Source: an uncultured Lachnospiraceae bacterium (GTDB lineage: Bacteria; Bacillota; Clostridia; Lachnospirales; Lachnospiraceae). From it: DNA of 64,000 nucleotides. The translations under genes and the position numbers were made by a program. The DNA lies in the NCBI GenBank assembly GCA_910579495.1, contig CAJTVD010000007.1, forward strand, positions 16,895 to 80,894, written 5' to 3'. Each line of letters opens with the position of its first letter. The stretch's first letter is position 1. The notes beneath the pieces are model-generated. The model saw nothing but the letters and a program-made list of their open reading frames with translations. It ran no database searches and was not told where the DNA came from. Below, in pieces: positions 1 to 11,514 of this stretch.

Positions 1-1204
<1,204 letters not shown>

Positions 1205-2071
1205 CTAGGAAATTGCATTCGCTCCTGCAATAATTTCCGTCAGCTCCTGGGTAATGGACCCCTGGCGCGCTCTGTTGTACAGCAGAGTCAAACTCTCTAT
1301 CATTTCTTCTGCGTTGCTGGTAGCCGAATCCATGGCCTGCATCCTGGCCCCGTTTTCACTGGCTACCGCCTCAATCATACCGCCGTAAATCAGGCTGGTT
1401 ATATATTTAGGTATAAGCAGATTTAAAGCTTCCTCATCCTCCGGTTCGAAGTTCATAAGAGCCCCGCCCTTTTCCTGCTCCTCCCCGCCTGCCCCTTCCT
1501 CCTCATGGACTTCCACAGGAAGAAGCTTTAACAGGGTAGGCACATGGACTACCGTATTCTTAAACGCGGTGTAGGCAAGGTAAATCTCACTGATCTCACC
1601 TTTGGAAAAAGCCTCCAGTACTGTCTTACTGATTGCCATGGCGTCTACATAGGCAGGTTCCTCAATCACGTCCGAATAATCCGCCCTGATTTCATACTGC
1701 TTCTGCAGCGCCTCCTTTCCCTTTTTGCCGATTGCATAAATGGCCAGGTCCTCTCCTGCCAGATGGCCCCTTGTGACCAGTTTAATCACATTGGAGTTGT
1801 ATCCGCCTGCAAGCCCTCTGTTGGAAGTAATCACAATCACCGCTTTCTTGCCGGACTCCCCGGATTTTAAAAACCGGTGGTCCAGATTCTGCGTCTTCTT
1901 CAAGATAGAGACAACTGTTTCATACATACAGCGGAAATAGTCCCTGGATTTCTCTGCATTTTGTTTTGCTCTCTGCAGCTTAACAGTGGAAACAAGCTTC
2001 ATGGCCTTGGTAATCTGCTGGGTGCTCTGGATACTGCCCTTACGCCTTTTTATGTCTCGCATTGAAGCCAT
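1205..2071 (-). CDS. atpG: ATP synthase F1 subunit gamma
   Basis: Central rotor shaft of F1, 288 residues, the usual length. The N-terminus MRDIKRRKGSIQSTQQITKAM and the C-terminal MDSATSNAEEMIESLTLLYNR helix are the classical gamma signatures. These paired N- and C-terminal helices form the coiled coil inside the hexamer. The region around residues 190-205 (EEEGAGGEEQEKGG) is an acidic, low-complexity insertion. The start at 2071 follows an AGGTGAC ribosome site; an in-frame Met three residues in is the conserved family start and could be used instead. It lies between atpA and atpD. Confidence 0.96.
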   Translation of the reverse strand: MASMRDIKRRKGSIQSTQQITKAMKLVSTVKLQRAKQNAEKSRDYFRCMYETVVSILKKTQNLDHRFLKSGESGKKAVIVITSNRGLAGGYNSNVIKLVTRGHLAGEDLAIYAIGKKGKEALQKQYEIRADYSDVIEEPAYVDAMAISKTVLEAFSKGEISEIYLAYTAFKNTVVHVPTLLKLLPVEVHEEEGAGGEEQEKGGALMNFEPEDEEALNLLIPKYITSLIYGGMIEAVASENGARMQAMDSATSNAEEMIESLTLLYNRARQGSITQELTEIIAGANAIS

Positions 2072-2125
2072 AATGTCACCTAATCCTTATCTTTTTCCCT
2101 AAGGAAAAGCCCGCAGGCTTTCTCC

Positions 2126-3661
<1,536 letters not shown>

Positions 3662-3700
3662 CTATTATGTGAGAAGCTGCCTGCAGGGCCAAAACCTCTT

Positions 3701-4246
3701 TTACACCTGCACTTTCAGCAGCTCCCGCTGCAATTCTGACAGCTTGCTTCTCACACTGCCGTCAACCACACGGTCGCCGATACGGATGACCATGCCCCCA
3801 ATCAGGGCGCTGTCCACCTGATAGTGCATCTCCATTTTCTGGAAAGATGTGGTACCCAGCAGCTTCGACTCTATTTCTTTTTTCTTTGCTTCACTCAATT
3901 CAAGGGCAGTGGACACATAAGCAATCCCGATTCCCTTAAGCTGTTTCACCTTATCCACAAAATAATCCAGAATGGCATCAATTTCCCCATATCTGTCCTT
4001 TGCAACGATCAGATCCAGGAAACCAAGCAGCTCCCTGGATATCCGCCCCTCAAAAACTTCCCCAAGGACTTTTAACTTCTCTTCCTTCAGGATCTTGGGG
4101 TGGTTCATCAGCCTGCCAAAATCGGGGTTTTCCAGAAGAAGCTCCCTGAGCTGGATGACCTCGCCCAAAAACGCCTCTTCCCTGCCCTCTTCCACAGCCA
4201 GTTCAAACAAAGCTTCACCATATGTTGCGCCAACTAGCTTTGCCAT
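3701..4246 (-). CDS. atpH: ATP synthase F1 subunit delta
   Basis: Peripheral-stalk connector (delta, equivalent to mitochondrial OSCP), 181 residues. The N-terminal helical bundle begins YGEALFELAVEEG, and the C-terminal half contains the conserved ALIGGMVIRIGDRVVDGSVR stretch. It overlaps the 3' end of atpF by 13 bp, which suggests translational coupling. Position and length agree with standard Firmicutes atp operons. Confidence 0.95.
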   Translation of the reverse strand: MAKLVGATYGEALFELAVEEGREEAFLGEVIQLRELLLENPDFGRLMNHPKILKEEKLKVLGEVFEGRISRELLGFLDLIVAKDRYGEIDAILDYFVDKVKQLKGIGIAYVSTALELSEAKKKEIESKLLGTTSFQKMEMHYQVDSALIGGMVIRIGDRVVDGSVRSKLSELQRELLKVQV

Positions 4247-4752
4247 GTACTCTCACCTATTTCCTTTAACGTTTCATTTACCAGGCTTTCCTGTATGGTT
4301 GTATTGATAGATGCTTTTACTACCTTACCCGCCATCATGGAAGCAAGGACTACCATTTCACGTTTCACATCGTCAGCCGCTTTCTGCTTCTCCAGCTCTG
4401 CTTCCACCTTCGCCCGTTCAATAACCCTGGCAGCTTCCGCTTTCGCCTCTGCGATGATTTTATTTTCATTATCCAGTGCACGCTTCCTGGCATCGCTTAA
4501 AATTTCTTCCGCTTCTTTATCAATATTCTTAAGCTTCTCCTCATAAGAAAGCTTAAGGCTTGCGGCGTCTTTCTTATCCTTCGCCGCCGTCTCCAGCTCA
4601 TCCTTTATCTTGGCCTGCCGCTTCGCCATCATTTCCCTTACAGGGTTAAACAGAAAATACGACGCTGCCAGAAAAAGCACAAAGACCGCGATGATCATAA
4701 GCGTAGCATCCGCCAGAAGCTGCAGGTCCAGGTCAAACAATCTGGGTTCCAT
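4234..4752 (-). CDS. atpF: ATP synthase Fo subunit b
   Basis: Peripheral-stalk subunit b, 172 residues. One membrane helix near residues 12-36 (LLADATLMIIAVFVLFLAAS) is followed by NPVREMMAKRQAKI and a long charged coiled coil rich in Ala, Lys and Glu that dimerises along F1. It overlaps atpH and is separated from atpE by 107 bp holding a GC-rich stem-loop. Confidence 0.95.
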   Translation of the reverse strand: MEPRLFDLDLQLLADATLMIIAVFVLFLAASYFLFNPVREMMAKRQAKIKDELETAAKDKKDAASLKLSYEEKLKNIDKEAEEILSDARKRALDNENKIIAEAKAEAARVIERAKVEAELEKQKAADDVKREMVVLASMMAGKVVKASINTTIQESLVNETLKEIGESTWQS

Positions 4753-4796
4753 CCGTAAACCTCCTTTCCTTCTCCCTATTCGCGCCCGCCCAAACC

Positions 4797-4810
4797 GGGG
4801 GACCTCCCCC
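4797..4810 (-). other. GC-rich stem-loop between atpE and atpF
   Basis: On the coding (minus) strand GGGGGAGGTCCCCC forms a five- to six-base-pair G/C stem with a tiny loop in the 107-bp gap between atpE and atpF. No T-run follows, so it is not a normal terminator. Such hairpins in atp operons can mark RNA processing or tune stoichiometry between the c subunit and its neighbours; that role here is inference. Confidence 0.4.
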
Positions 4811-4859
4811 TTCCAGGAAATTCATCCCCTGGGGGCTTCTTTCTCTGGGATCCCCGTTT

Positions 4860-5153
<294 letters not shown>

Positions 5154-5180
5154 CTATTCAGTTTTGTTGTTTTCCGGCGG

Positions 5181-5903
5181 CTACTCTCCTGTACTGCAGG
5201 CGTCGGTGACATAAGTCATCGTCAGCATACAGAATACATAAGTTTGGATCGCGCCTGAAAAGAGATCAAAATATACATGAAGTGCTGCCGGCCATATAAT
5301 GGCCACTTTACTCAGCAATGCATATATCAATGCCATAATCGCCGTTCCCGATAAAATATTGGCGAACAGACGCAGCGAAAGCGAAACCGGAACCGCCAGG
5401 TCGCTGATGATATTGATCGGCGCCCAGATCGGCCACGGCTCACATAACCCTTTCAGTACTCCTGATACCTTCTGGTACTTAAATTTGTTAAAATGAATCA
5501 GCGTAAATGTAATGATACCCAGCGCAAAAGTTACACCATAATCCGCTGTCGGCGGCCGCAGTCCCAGTAACCCGGAAATATTGCTGATAAAAATAAAGAT
5601 AAATATCGTCCCAATATAATTCCGGAACCTTACCGCCTGATTTCCCATAACCCCGGAAATCATCCCGTCAAGCTTCTCCACCATCAGCTCCACCACATTC
5701 TGGAAACCTCCCGGCACTTCCGTGGCACGTTTCACCGCACGGTTAGCGGCAATACAGAAACCGATGATTATCAGCATGACGATCAGGACGCAGACGTGGG
5801 TCGTGGTGATCCATACCGTCTGGCCAAACAACTGATAGGAAAAGACCCCATGGACCATAAAGTCTACTTCCGTATCTCCTGCTAACAAAATTCCCTGTCC
5901 CAT
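5181..5903 (-). CDS. atpB: ATP synthase Fo subunit a
   Basis: Stator half-channel subunit, 240 residues with five to six membrane helices. The essential arginine lies in the SLSLRLFANILSG segment, equivalent to E. coli aArg210. The N-terminus is short, as in Firmicutes. It sits directly after the AtpI-like gene and before atpE, the standard order. Confidence 0.95.
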   Translation of the reverse strand: MGQGILLAGDTEVDFMVHGVFSYQLFGQTVWITTTHVCVLIVMLIIIGFCIAANRAVKRATEVPGGFQNVVELMVEKLDGMISGVMGNQAVRFRNYIGTIFIFIFISNISGLLGLRPPTADYGVTFALGIITFTLIHFNKFKYQKVSGVLKGLCEPWPIWAPINIISDLAVPVSLSLRLFANILSGTAIMALIYALLSKVAIIWPAALHVYFDLFSGAIQTYVFCMLTMTYVTDACSTGE

Positions 5904-5915
5904 AACTTCACCTCC

Positions 5916-6362
5916 TTACCTATCCTGCCTGTCTGCAGGTTCTTCTAGCAATGGGGGAAGGATTTCCTCCCCATATAAAATGTTACTGGCCTTTTTAGTG
6001 ATAAAGTGCATATAAGCTGACGCTTTCAGCCCCATGATCCCCAAAAAAGCAGACAGGGGATTTGCACTATCCCATACAGCGATCAGTAACAGCGCTGTCG
6101 TAATAAAGCAATATCTCAGTATATTATGGGCACTCATTGCCTTTACCGCCTGGCTCTCCCCAAGATCCAGGGCGCGGTCTAAAGACCACCACATATGAAA
6201 AGCAGATGCCATGGCAATCAGTATCCCAAGCCAGAGCCCTAAGCTGTAGCCTGCCTTATCCTCCGGCAAAAATGCAAAAAGCTGGCAGAAGACGCCAAAC
6301 AGCAAAATCCCGGTTTCAAGCTCAAACAAAGTCCTGTTCATCTTTGTGATCTTTTCTCTCAT
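5916..6362 (-). CDS. ATP synthase subunit I family protein
   Basis: Small membrane protein (148 residues from the ATG at 6362) in the position of AtpI, just upstream of atpB. It has about four hydrophobic helices (for example LFGVFCQLFAF, LGLWLGILIAMASAF and YCFITTALLLIAVW) and a polar C-terminus. AtpI-type proteins are thought to help c-ring assembly or Mg2+ supply for the ATP synthase; that role is taken from the family. I chose the start at 6362 because a GGGAG site precedes it and longer versions run into the upstream gene. The start lies 41 bp inside the preceding gene, suggesting coupling. Confidence 0.75.
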   Translation of the reverse strand: MREKITKMNRTLFELETGILLFGVFCQLFAFLPEDKAGYSLGLWLGILIAMASAFHMWWSLDRALDLGESQAVKAMSAHNILRYCFITTALLLIAVWDSANPLSAFLGIMGLKASAYMHFITKKASNILYGEEILPPLLEEPADRQDR

Positions 6363-6627
6363 CTGCAACTCTCCCGTCCCTTCTGCTTTTGTGAAGGTAA
6401 GCGGACTGGTCGCTGCCCTTTGTATAAATCTGCCTGGCAAAGCGGTGCACATTCCTCCCCCCTGCCACGGCACCTACAAAAAACAGTACCACCACCAGAA
6501 AATCTGTCCCCAGCTTCTGGTCCAGGAACATTCCCAAAAAAGAACAAACAAAAAGAGGGACAAGCATGTTAATCCCGAATTGTCCTATCATCGTTAATGC
6601 CTGATAAACCTTTCGATTATATTTCAC
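6322..6627 (-). CDS. AtpZ/AtpI-type membrane protein, first gene of the atp operon
   Basis: A 101-residue protein starting with GTG at 6627. Two membrane helices (about residues 11-30 and 42-58) are followed by GGRNVHRFA, which resembles the conserved C-terminal motif of AtpZ-like putative F1Fo accessory proteins, and then a charged tail. AtpZ with AtpI has been described as a Mg2+/Ca2+ channel or assembly factor for Na+/H+ ATP synthases. The 3' end overlaps the next gene. The ribosome site is weak (AAGGA about 11 bases upstream). Confidence 0.7.
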   Translation of the reverse strand: MKYNRKVYQALTMIGQFGINMLVPLFVCSFLGMFLDQKLGTDFLVVVLFFVGAVAGGRNVHRFARQIYTKGSDQSAYLHKSRRDGRVADERKDHKDEQDFV

Positions 6628-6690
6628 ACGCCTCGTCCTTCCAGATCCAAACCATACCTAAAGTGCCTGCCTTTATCATACTCATAAATC

Positions 6691-6718
6691 ATTATACCAC
6701 TTTTTCTATTTCTGTCTA
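6691..6718 (-). promoter_or_regulatory. Predicted promoter of the atp operon
   Basis: On the minus strand, -35 TAGACA (6718-6713), a 16-bp spacer and a perfect -10 TATAAT (6696-6691) lie about 65 bp upstream of the first atp gene. It is the only good sigma-A-type match in this divergent spacer reading leftwards. Confidence 0.65.
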
Positions 6719-6761
6719 GAAATAATTCATCTTTTTTCATAAGGCATATTGGTGAAAGCCG

Positions 6762-6790
6762 TTGACTTTCTTTTGGTTTAATAGTAGTAT
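6762..6790 (+). promoter_or_regulatory. Predicted promoter of the DUF402 gene
   Basis: -35 TTGACT at 6762-6767, 17-bp spacer and -10 TAGTAT at 6785-6790. It faces right, away from the atp promoter, and lies 50 bp before the ATG at 6841, which has a strong AAGGAGG site. Confidence 0.6.
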
Positions 6791-6840
6791 TTTCCATAAC
6801 CAACGATACGGACGGATTTCTATACCAATAAGGAGGCTTT

Positions 6841-7320
6841 ATGACAAACCCTGTTTTATACCGCAGACGCATTATCCCCGAAGAGTGTATTCTTCTGAAA
6901 GACGATATCATCCTATCCTGTGACGAAAAGCACATCGTCACCTCCTGGCATACCCTGCACCCGAAAAAGGACCTCCACCATGGAAGCTCCTGCTATTTCC
7001 TGCAGGAAGGATTTAAGGTGAGCAAATTCTGCCGCCAGGATGATACCCTCCTTTACTGGTACTGCGACATCGTGGCCTATGACTACCGCCCTGGCCCAAA
7101 CACCCTGACTGTCACGGACCTTCTTGCGGACGTTATCATTTATCCCGACGGCTTTGTAAAGGTGGTAGACCTGGACGAGCTTGTGGCCGCCCTGGATTCC
7201 CGGGCCATTTCCCTGGAAACCTTAAAAACCAGCCTGATCCACCTGGATAAACTGCTCCAGGTCATCTATTCCGGCGGCTTTGACAGGCTGAAAGCCTATG
7301 TGGAAGCCGCCGCCCATTAA
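6841..7320 (+). CDS. DUF402 domain protein
   Basis: A 159-residue cytosolic protein matching the DUF402 (YgaC/FAU-1-like) fold. The aromatic LYWYCDIVAYDY strand and the later LLADVIIYPDGFVKVVDLDEL stretch are the family's conserved blocks; the acidic residues there bind divalent metal in characterised members that hydrolyse nucleoside di- and triphosphates. Those proteins motivate the call; activity here is inferred. The ATG follows AAGGAGG. Its TAA overlaps the TAA of the convergent hydrolase gene within the palindrome TTAA (7317-7320), so no intergenic terminator separates the two. Confidence 0.8.
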   Translation: MTNPVLYRRRIIPEECILLKDDIILSCDEKHIVTSWHTLHPKKDLHHGSSCYFLQEGFKVSKFCRQDDTLLYWYCDIVAYDYRPGPNTLTVTDLLADVIIYPDGFVKVVDLDELVAALDSRAISLETLKTSLIHLDKLLQVIYSGGFDRLKAYVEAAAH

Positions 7321-8507
7321 TAAAAAATATGCCCCGCTATCTGGGTACCGGTAAGGCCCTCAATAGGCGTCCTGAAAAACAGGCAATTCCCAACGGTAGT
7401 CTGCCCCGCCATGGCGGCATCCGCCGCCCGGTAGCAGGCGTCTGTGGCATGGTTCTCCGCAAGGGCAAGGGCGAGGCGCCCGCTGGCTACCGGCGAGAAT
7501 TGCTTATGCTGATAAATGACCCCCACCACCGTGTCCGGGAAAACAGAACTCATCACACGGTTCATCACCACTGCCCCTACCGCCACCTGCCCCTCGTAAG
7601 GCTGGTTGCCCGCTTCACAGTAGATCAGGTTGGCAAGCAGGTACCGGTCCCCGTCTGCAAAGGATATCTCAGAGATATCCCGCCACTTGGACTGGGCCGC
7701 CAGAAGGGAAAGCCTTCTCTCCTCTTCCAGCTGCTTTTGCAGCTCTGCCAGATTGTTCTTCTGTTCTTCCAACTGCCTTTCATATTCCAGCATCTCCGCT
7801 TCCGTCTCAGAAATTTCCCGCTGGAAAGTGGTGATCTTGCCGGAAGTCTGGCTTACCAGCCCCGCCACCCGGCTCTGTTCCGCTTCCACGGACACCTTCA
7901 GCTCATCCAGGTCTTTCTTTTCCTGCATCAGCCGCGCTTCCGTTTCCTCAATCTCCTTCCTGGTGGCTTTAAAGGCCTCAAGCTGCTGCCTGTCATACTC
8001 TGACAGCTGTTCAATATAATCGCTGCGGTTTAAAAAATCCGAAAAGCCTTTGGAGTCAAAAAGCAGCTCCAGCATCATATAATCCCGTTTTTCATACATA
8101 AACTGGATCCGCTTTTTCATGGCGGCATACTGCTCTTCTTCCCTTTTCTTTGCCTCTGCCAGCTGCCCCTGGGTGTTTTCAATCTCCTGGTTCTTTGACC
8201 GGATTTCCTCCTCCAGCCTGGCAAGGTTATCGCATACCTTGGACAGCTCCGAATTTAAATTGTTCAGCTGCCCCTTAAGACCCTCTGTGGTCTGGTTCAG
8301 CTCATCCAGCTCATTTTCCCTGTTATCAATCTCCTGCTCCGTGCGTTCCTGCTCTTCCTTTTTCTCGTTGATTTTCTGTTCCAGGTCTGATATTTTATCC
8401 GCATATGCGGTCAAAGGGAAAACGCATGCCAAAAGAACCCCCGCCATTCCCATGGCAATCTGTTTCTTCCCTGCCTTCCTTACTTTCTTATTCCACCTCT
8501 GTCCCAT
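7317..8507 (-). CDS. Exported coiled-coil protein with SleB/CwlJ-type cell-wall hydrolase domain
   Basis: 396 residues from the ATG at 8507 (GGAG seven bases upstream; a TTG 18 bp earlier is possible). A signal peptide (AMGMAGVLLACVFPLTAYA) leads into a long coiled coil (about 35-265) of the PcsB/CwlO type. The C-terminal domain (about 275-396) starts near DRYLLANLIYCEAGNQPYEG and matches the Hydrolase_2 family of SleB/CwlJ, with the conserved early Glu. Coiled coils of this kind often keep a wall hydrolase inactive until an FtsEX-like partner binds. The enzyme likely cuts peptidoglycan in vegetative cells or during germination; which is unknown. Confidence 0.85.
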   Translation of the reverse strand: MGQRWNKKVRKAGKKQIAMGMAGVLLACVFPLTAYADKISDLEQKINEKKEEQERTEQEIDNRENELDELNQTTEGLKGQLNNLNSELSKVCDNLARLEEEIRSKNQEIENTQGQLAEAKKREEEQYAAMKKRIQFMYEKRDYMMLELLFDSKGFSDFLNRSDYIEQLSEYDRQQLEAFKATRKEIEETEARLMQEKKDLDELKVSVEAEQSRVAGLVSQTSGKITTFQREISETEAEMLEYERQLEEQKNNLAELQKQLEEERRLSLLAAQSKWRDISEISFADGDRYLLANLIYCEAGNQPYEGQVAVGAVVMNRVMSSVFPDTVVGVIYQHKQFSPVASGRLALALAENHATDACYRAADAAMAGQTTVGNCLFFRTPIEGLTGTQIAGHIFY

Positions 8508-8586
8508 CTCAGCTCTCCGCCCCAAAACCCATTCTGCCCTGGGGCCTTCTTCCCCTGTAAAATTTCATGATAGGCTTTCCCCCTGG

Positions 8587-9015
8587 TCAGCCCTCCAGCT
8601 TGCCCACCCGGCGCATATGCTTTTCCTCCCCGGAAAACTGTGTGCCCAAAAAAGTATCCACAATTTCAAGGGCAAGGTTCACCCCCACATAAGCACCGCC
8701 CAGGGCCAGCATATTGGCGTCGTTGTGCAGCCTGGTCATTTTCGCCAGATAGGGATCCGTACACAGGGCGCACCGGATACCGGCAACCTTATTGGCCGCA
8801 ATGGAAATCCCTACCCCGGTAGTGCATACCACAATGCCCTGGCTGCAAGCCCCCGATGCCACGGCTTCTGCCGCCGCCCTGCCAAAATCCGGGTAATCAC
8901 AGGAATCCCTGCTATAACACCCGAAATCTTTAAAAGGGATCCCCCGGTCCTTTAAATGGGCCATGATCTGCTGCTTCAGGTCATAGCCGCCATGATCGCT
9001 GCCTATCGCTAACAT
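8587..9015 (-). CDS. rpiB: Ribose-5-phosphate isomerase B
   Basis: Interconverts ribose-5-phosphate and ribulose-5-phosphate in the non-oxidative pentose phosphate pathway. 142 residues, standard length. It shows the SDHGG substrate loop near the N-terminus, the catalytic cysteine in VVCTTGVGISIAANK, and RLHNDANMLALGG, all RpiB-specific. RpiB and the sugar-isomerase LacAB group are related, but RpiB is the best fit. It lies 47 bp after tsaC on the same strand and is probably cotranscribed. Confidence 0.92.
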   Translation of the reverse strand: MLAIGSDHGGYDLKQQIMAHLKDRGIPFKDFGCYSRDSCDYPDFGRAAAEAVASGACSQGIVVCTTGVGISIAANKVAGIRCALCTDPYLAKMTRLHNDANMLALGGAYVGVNLALEIVDTFLGTQFSGEEKHMRRVGKLEG

Positions 9016-9062
9016 ACTGTGATCCTCCTGTCAATTATTATTCCAGTACCGCCCCCGCTGGT

Positions 9063-10106
9063 TTATAGCCGGATTATCTGGTGCCCGGCGGCTTTCAGCA
9101 GGCGGTTCATCACCGCCTCGCCAATGCCCCGGCGCTGGAAGCTCTCCGCATAGATAACCTCCACGCCCTCCTGGTCAAATTCCCTGAGGATACGGAATAA
9201 GTGCCTTGCCGCTTCTTCTTCCTTCTGGCGTTTTCCCAGGCTTTTTACGGAATCCGCCTGATAATCCGCTTTCGTCTCGTCAGTGGCGACCACCCCTGTT
9301 TTCTGCCCCTGGCATCTGTGCCCTTCAAGCTGCTGGTTGATGTATGCCGCCCGCTGCCGCTGCTCCCCTTCCACTACCGTAAGGCTTCCCCTGGGGGCAT
9401 AATGCCTGTATTTCATGCCCGGGGCTTTGGGCGGGGTATTTTCATCCATAATGGCCCCGTCCTTCCCCACGTTCCCCACAGCCTCCCTTAACATTTCCTC
9501 TGTGATATATCCCGGCCTTAAAATCATGGGGATCTTTCCTGTAAGGTCAATGATGGTGGATTCCAGCCCGATATCCGCCTCTCCCCCGTCAATGACCATA
9601 TCCACCCTGCCCCCCAGGTCCTCTATCACATCCCGGGCGGCAGTGGGGCTGGGGCGGCCGGAACGGTTGGCGCTGGGTGCCGCCACATAGCCCCCCGCTG
9701 CCTTGATCAGCGCCCTGGCGATCTTACTGGAGGGCATACGCACGGCTACCGTGGCAAGCCCGCCGGTAGTCTCTAAGGGCACACAGCCTGCTTTTTCGAA
9801 GATCATGGTAAGGGGCCCCGGCCAGTATCTCCCGGCCAGAACCTCCGCCACAGGCGGCACCTCTTTTACAATCTGATAAAGGGCTTTCAGCTCCGCAATA
9901 TGCACAATCAGCGGGTTGTCGCTGGGCCGGCCCTTGGCCTCATAGATCTTCTTAGAGGATGAGGCCTTCAGCGCGTCTCCCCCCAGCCCATATACGGTCT
10001 CTGTGGGAAACGCCACCAGCCCGCCTGCCTTAATGATCTCCCCTGCCTCCTGCAGGGCCTGCCTGTCCATGTTTTCTTCCTGTATCTGAACGATCCTTGT
10101 ATTCAT
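9063..10106 (-). CDS. tsaC: L-threonylcarbamoyladenylate synthase (Sua5 type)
   Basis: Makes threonylcarbamoyl-AMP from Thr, bicarbonate and ATP, the first step to t6A37 in ANN-decoding tRNAs. The 347 residues hold an N-terminal YrdC domain (about 15-205) with KGRPSDNPL and PSANRSGRPSPT, both contacting the nucleotide, and a C-terminal Sua5 domain (about 225-347) joined by a linker with PGMKYRHYAPRG. The extra domain marks it as the long Sua5/YwlC type rather than short TsaC. The start has only a distant GGAG, so an internal Met at residue 13 is possible. Confidence 0.92.
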   Translation of the reverse strand: MNTRIVQIQEENMDRQALQEAGEIIKAGGLVAFPTETVYGLGGDALKASSSKKIYEAKGRPSDNPLIVHIAELKALYQIVKEVPPVAEVLAGRYWPGPLTMIFEKAGCVPLETTGGLATVAVRMPSSKIARALIKAAGGYVAAPSANRSGRPSPTAARDVIEDLGGRVDMVIDGGEADIGLESTIIDLTGKIPMILRPGYITEEMLREAVGNVGKDGAIMDENTPPKAPGMKYRHYAPRGSLTVVEGEQRQRAAYINQQLEGHRCQGQKTGVVATDETKADYQADSVKSLGKRQKEEEAARHLFRILREFDQEGVEVIYAESFQRRGIGEAVMNRLLKAAGHQIIRL

Positions 10107-10319
10107 ACAAAATAAGCTCCCGGAAGGTGTATTATCCTGAAATATCTTATAAGCTTCTTCCTTCCCCTCCTACTCTACCACATTTCCCATATTTTGACCA
10201 CCTTTATTTTCTTTAGTGTTTCTCCCTGGCCATCCCATAACACTGTCATAGAAAAAGGCGTGAAGCTTTATGAATGCAGCAGCCCCACACCTTTTCCCCG
10301 CCATTCCCGGCGGATCCTT

Positions 10320-11306
10320 TCATCTTCCATAAATATTGGCAGAAAAATATTCCCTGTTTTTGTCAAAATCAATTTCCAGCACCGCCATCCCCCTGATATT
10401 GGCATCACGGTAAGTGCCCTCTAAGGGGATGCTCCCCTGCTCCATATCATAAAGCAGGAATTTACCGGCCTGGAGGCTCAGGGCAAAGCACTCCCCCTTT
10501 TTCAGGTTAGTAGCCAGGTTCGGCAGAAGCTCCCCAAACAGGCCGCCTTTTCCGGAAAGAAGGGACGAGGGCATCTTTTTCACCACTGCCGCCAGCACCT
10601 TTCTCTGGCGCTGGGTCCTGCCGAAATCCGTGCCGATATAGCGGATCCTGCTGTAGGCAAGGGCCTGGGCACCGTTCAAATGCACCAGCCCCCCGGCGGA
10701 AGTGTCCATGTAGTCTGTACCCTCCGGCCTTTGGGTAAGCATGTTATATTCTACCAGGTAACCGTTCACATACTCAATCTCCTCTACGGACAGCTCCAGG
10801 TCCACACCCCCCGCCGCATCCACCAGGCTGGCGAAAGCCTCAAAATTCACCTGCACATAACGGCTGACTTCTATGCCAAAATTCTGTTCAATGGTTTCCA
10901 TCAAAAGCTCTGGCCCGCCATATGCATAAGCGGCGTTCAGGCGGCTGCCCCCATGCCCCGGTATCTCCACATAAATATCCCGTAAGATGGATGTCATATA
11001 GATCTTTCTGGTTTTATCGCTGATGGAAAGAAGGATCATGGCGTCCGACCTGCCATCTTCCCCGTTTTCCCGGGAATCGTTTCCTATTAATAAGATGTTT
11101 ACTACCCCGTCCTTTTTCCAGGGCTTTGCGTCATGCTCCCCTGCCGCCTGGTAGTTCATCTTATCGTACAGCCTGCCTGCGATGAAATACCAGCCACCCA
11201 AAAGCACCACCGTAAAGACCAGCATAAATAACACAAAACGCAGCAGCCTGGATTTCTTTCTTTTTTTCCTGTTATTTTTCATCCCTGCTAATATGCCCTG
11301 GGGCAT
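10320..11306 (-). CDS. LytR-CpsA-Psr (LCP) family glycopolymer ligase
   Basis: Membrane-anchored phosphotransferase of the family that moves undecaprenyl-linked glycopolymers to peptidoglycan. 328 residues: basic cytoplasmic N-terminus, one membrane helix (about 22-42), then the LCP domain with NILLIGNDSRENGEDGRSDA, MTSILRDIYVEIPG and the HLNGAQALAYSRIRY segment whose Asp/Arg residues bind the pyrophosphate lipid. It has its own promoter and is separated from the upstream glycopolymer locus by a terminator, but its natural substrate may be that locus's product. The start at 11306 sits close to AAGGAGG. Confidence 0.88.
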   Translation of the reverse strand: MPQGILAGMKNNRKKRKKSRLLRFVLFMLVFTVVLLGGWYFIAGRLYDKMNYQAAGEHDAKPWKKDGVVNILLIGNDSRENGEDGRSDAMILLSISDKTRKIYMTSILRDIYVEIPGHGGSRLNAAYAYGGPELLMETIEQNFGIEVSRYVQVNFEAFASLVDAAGGVDLELSVEEIEYVNGYLVEYNMLTQRPEGTDYMDTSAGGLVHLNGAQALAYSRIRYIGTDFGRTQRQRKVLAAVVKKMPSSLLSGKGGLFGELLPNLATNLKKGECFALSLQAGKFLLYDMEQGSIPLEGTYRDANIRGMAVLEIDFDKNREYFSANIYGR

Positions 11307-11341
11307 ACCCTCCTTATCCTGAAATGGAAAACCTCAGGTTC

Positions 11342-11370
11342 ATTTTACCATCCTAACCAGGTACTGTAAA
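11342..11370 (-). promoter_or_regulatory. Predicted promoter of the LCP gene
   Basis: Minus strand -35 TTTACA, 17-bp spacer, -10 TAAAAT, about 35 bp upstream of the LCP start and downstream of the glycopolymer operon terminator. Confidence 0.6.
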
Positions 11371-11424
11371 GGGCGCAGGATAACGCACGCCCTAAAGCCA
11401 ACCGTCCCTATGGCTTCCAAACGC

Positions 11425-11471
11425 AAAAAACCTCCAGCATAAGATAAATACATATCTTATATTGGAAGTTT
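11425..11471 (-). terminator. Terminator of the glycopolymer operon
   Basis: On the minus strand a long stem (AAC.TCCA..ATAAGATA pairing across a six-base loop, with two small interruptions) is followed by GGTTTTTTG. It lies 43 bp after the last gene of the locus and isolates the LCP gene. Confidence 0.75.
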
Positions 11472-11514
11472 ATCCCTATTCCCTTACCCTTTATTCCTGT
11501 ATTAATTTTTATTC

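Noticed and set aside
6624..6941. 105-codon minus-strand frame over the atp promoter
   Set aside because: It covers the divergent promoters and the start of the DUF402 gene, with no ribosome site or family.
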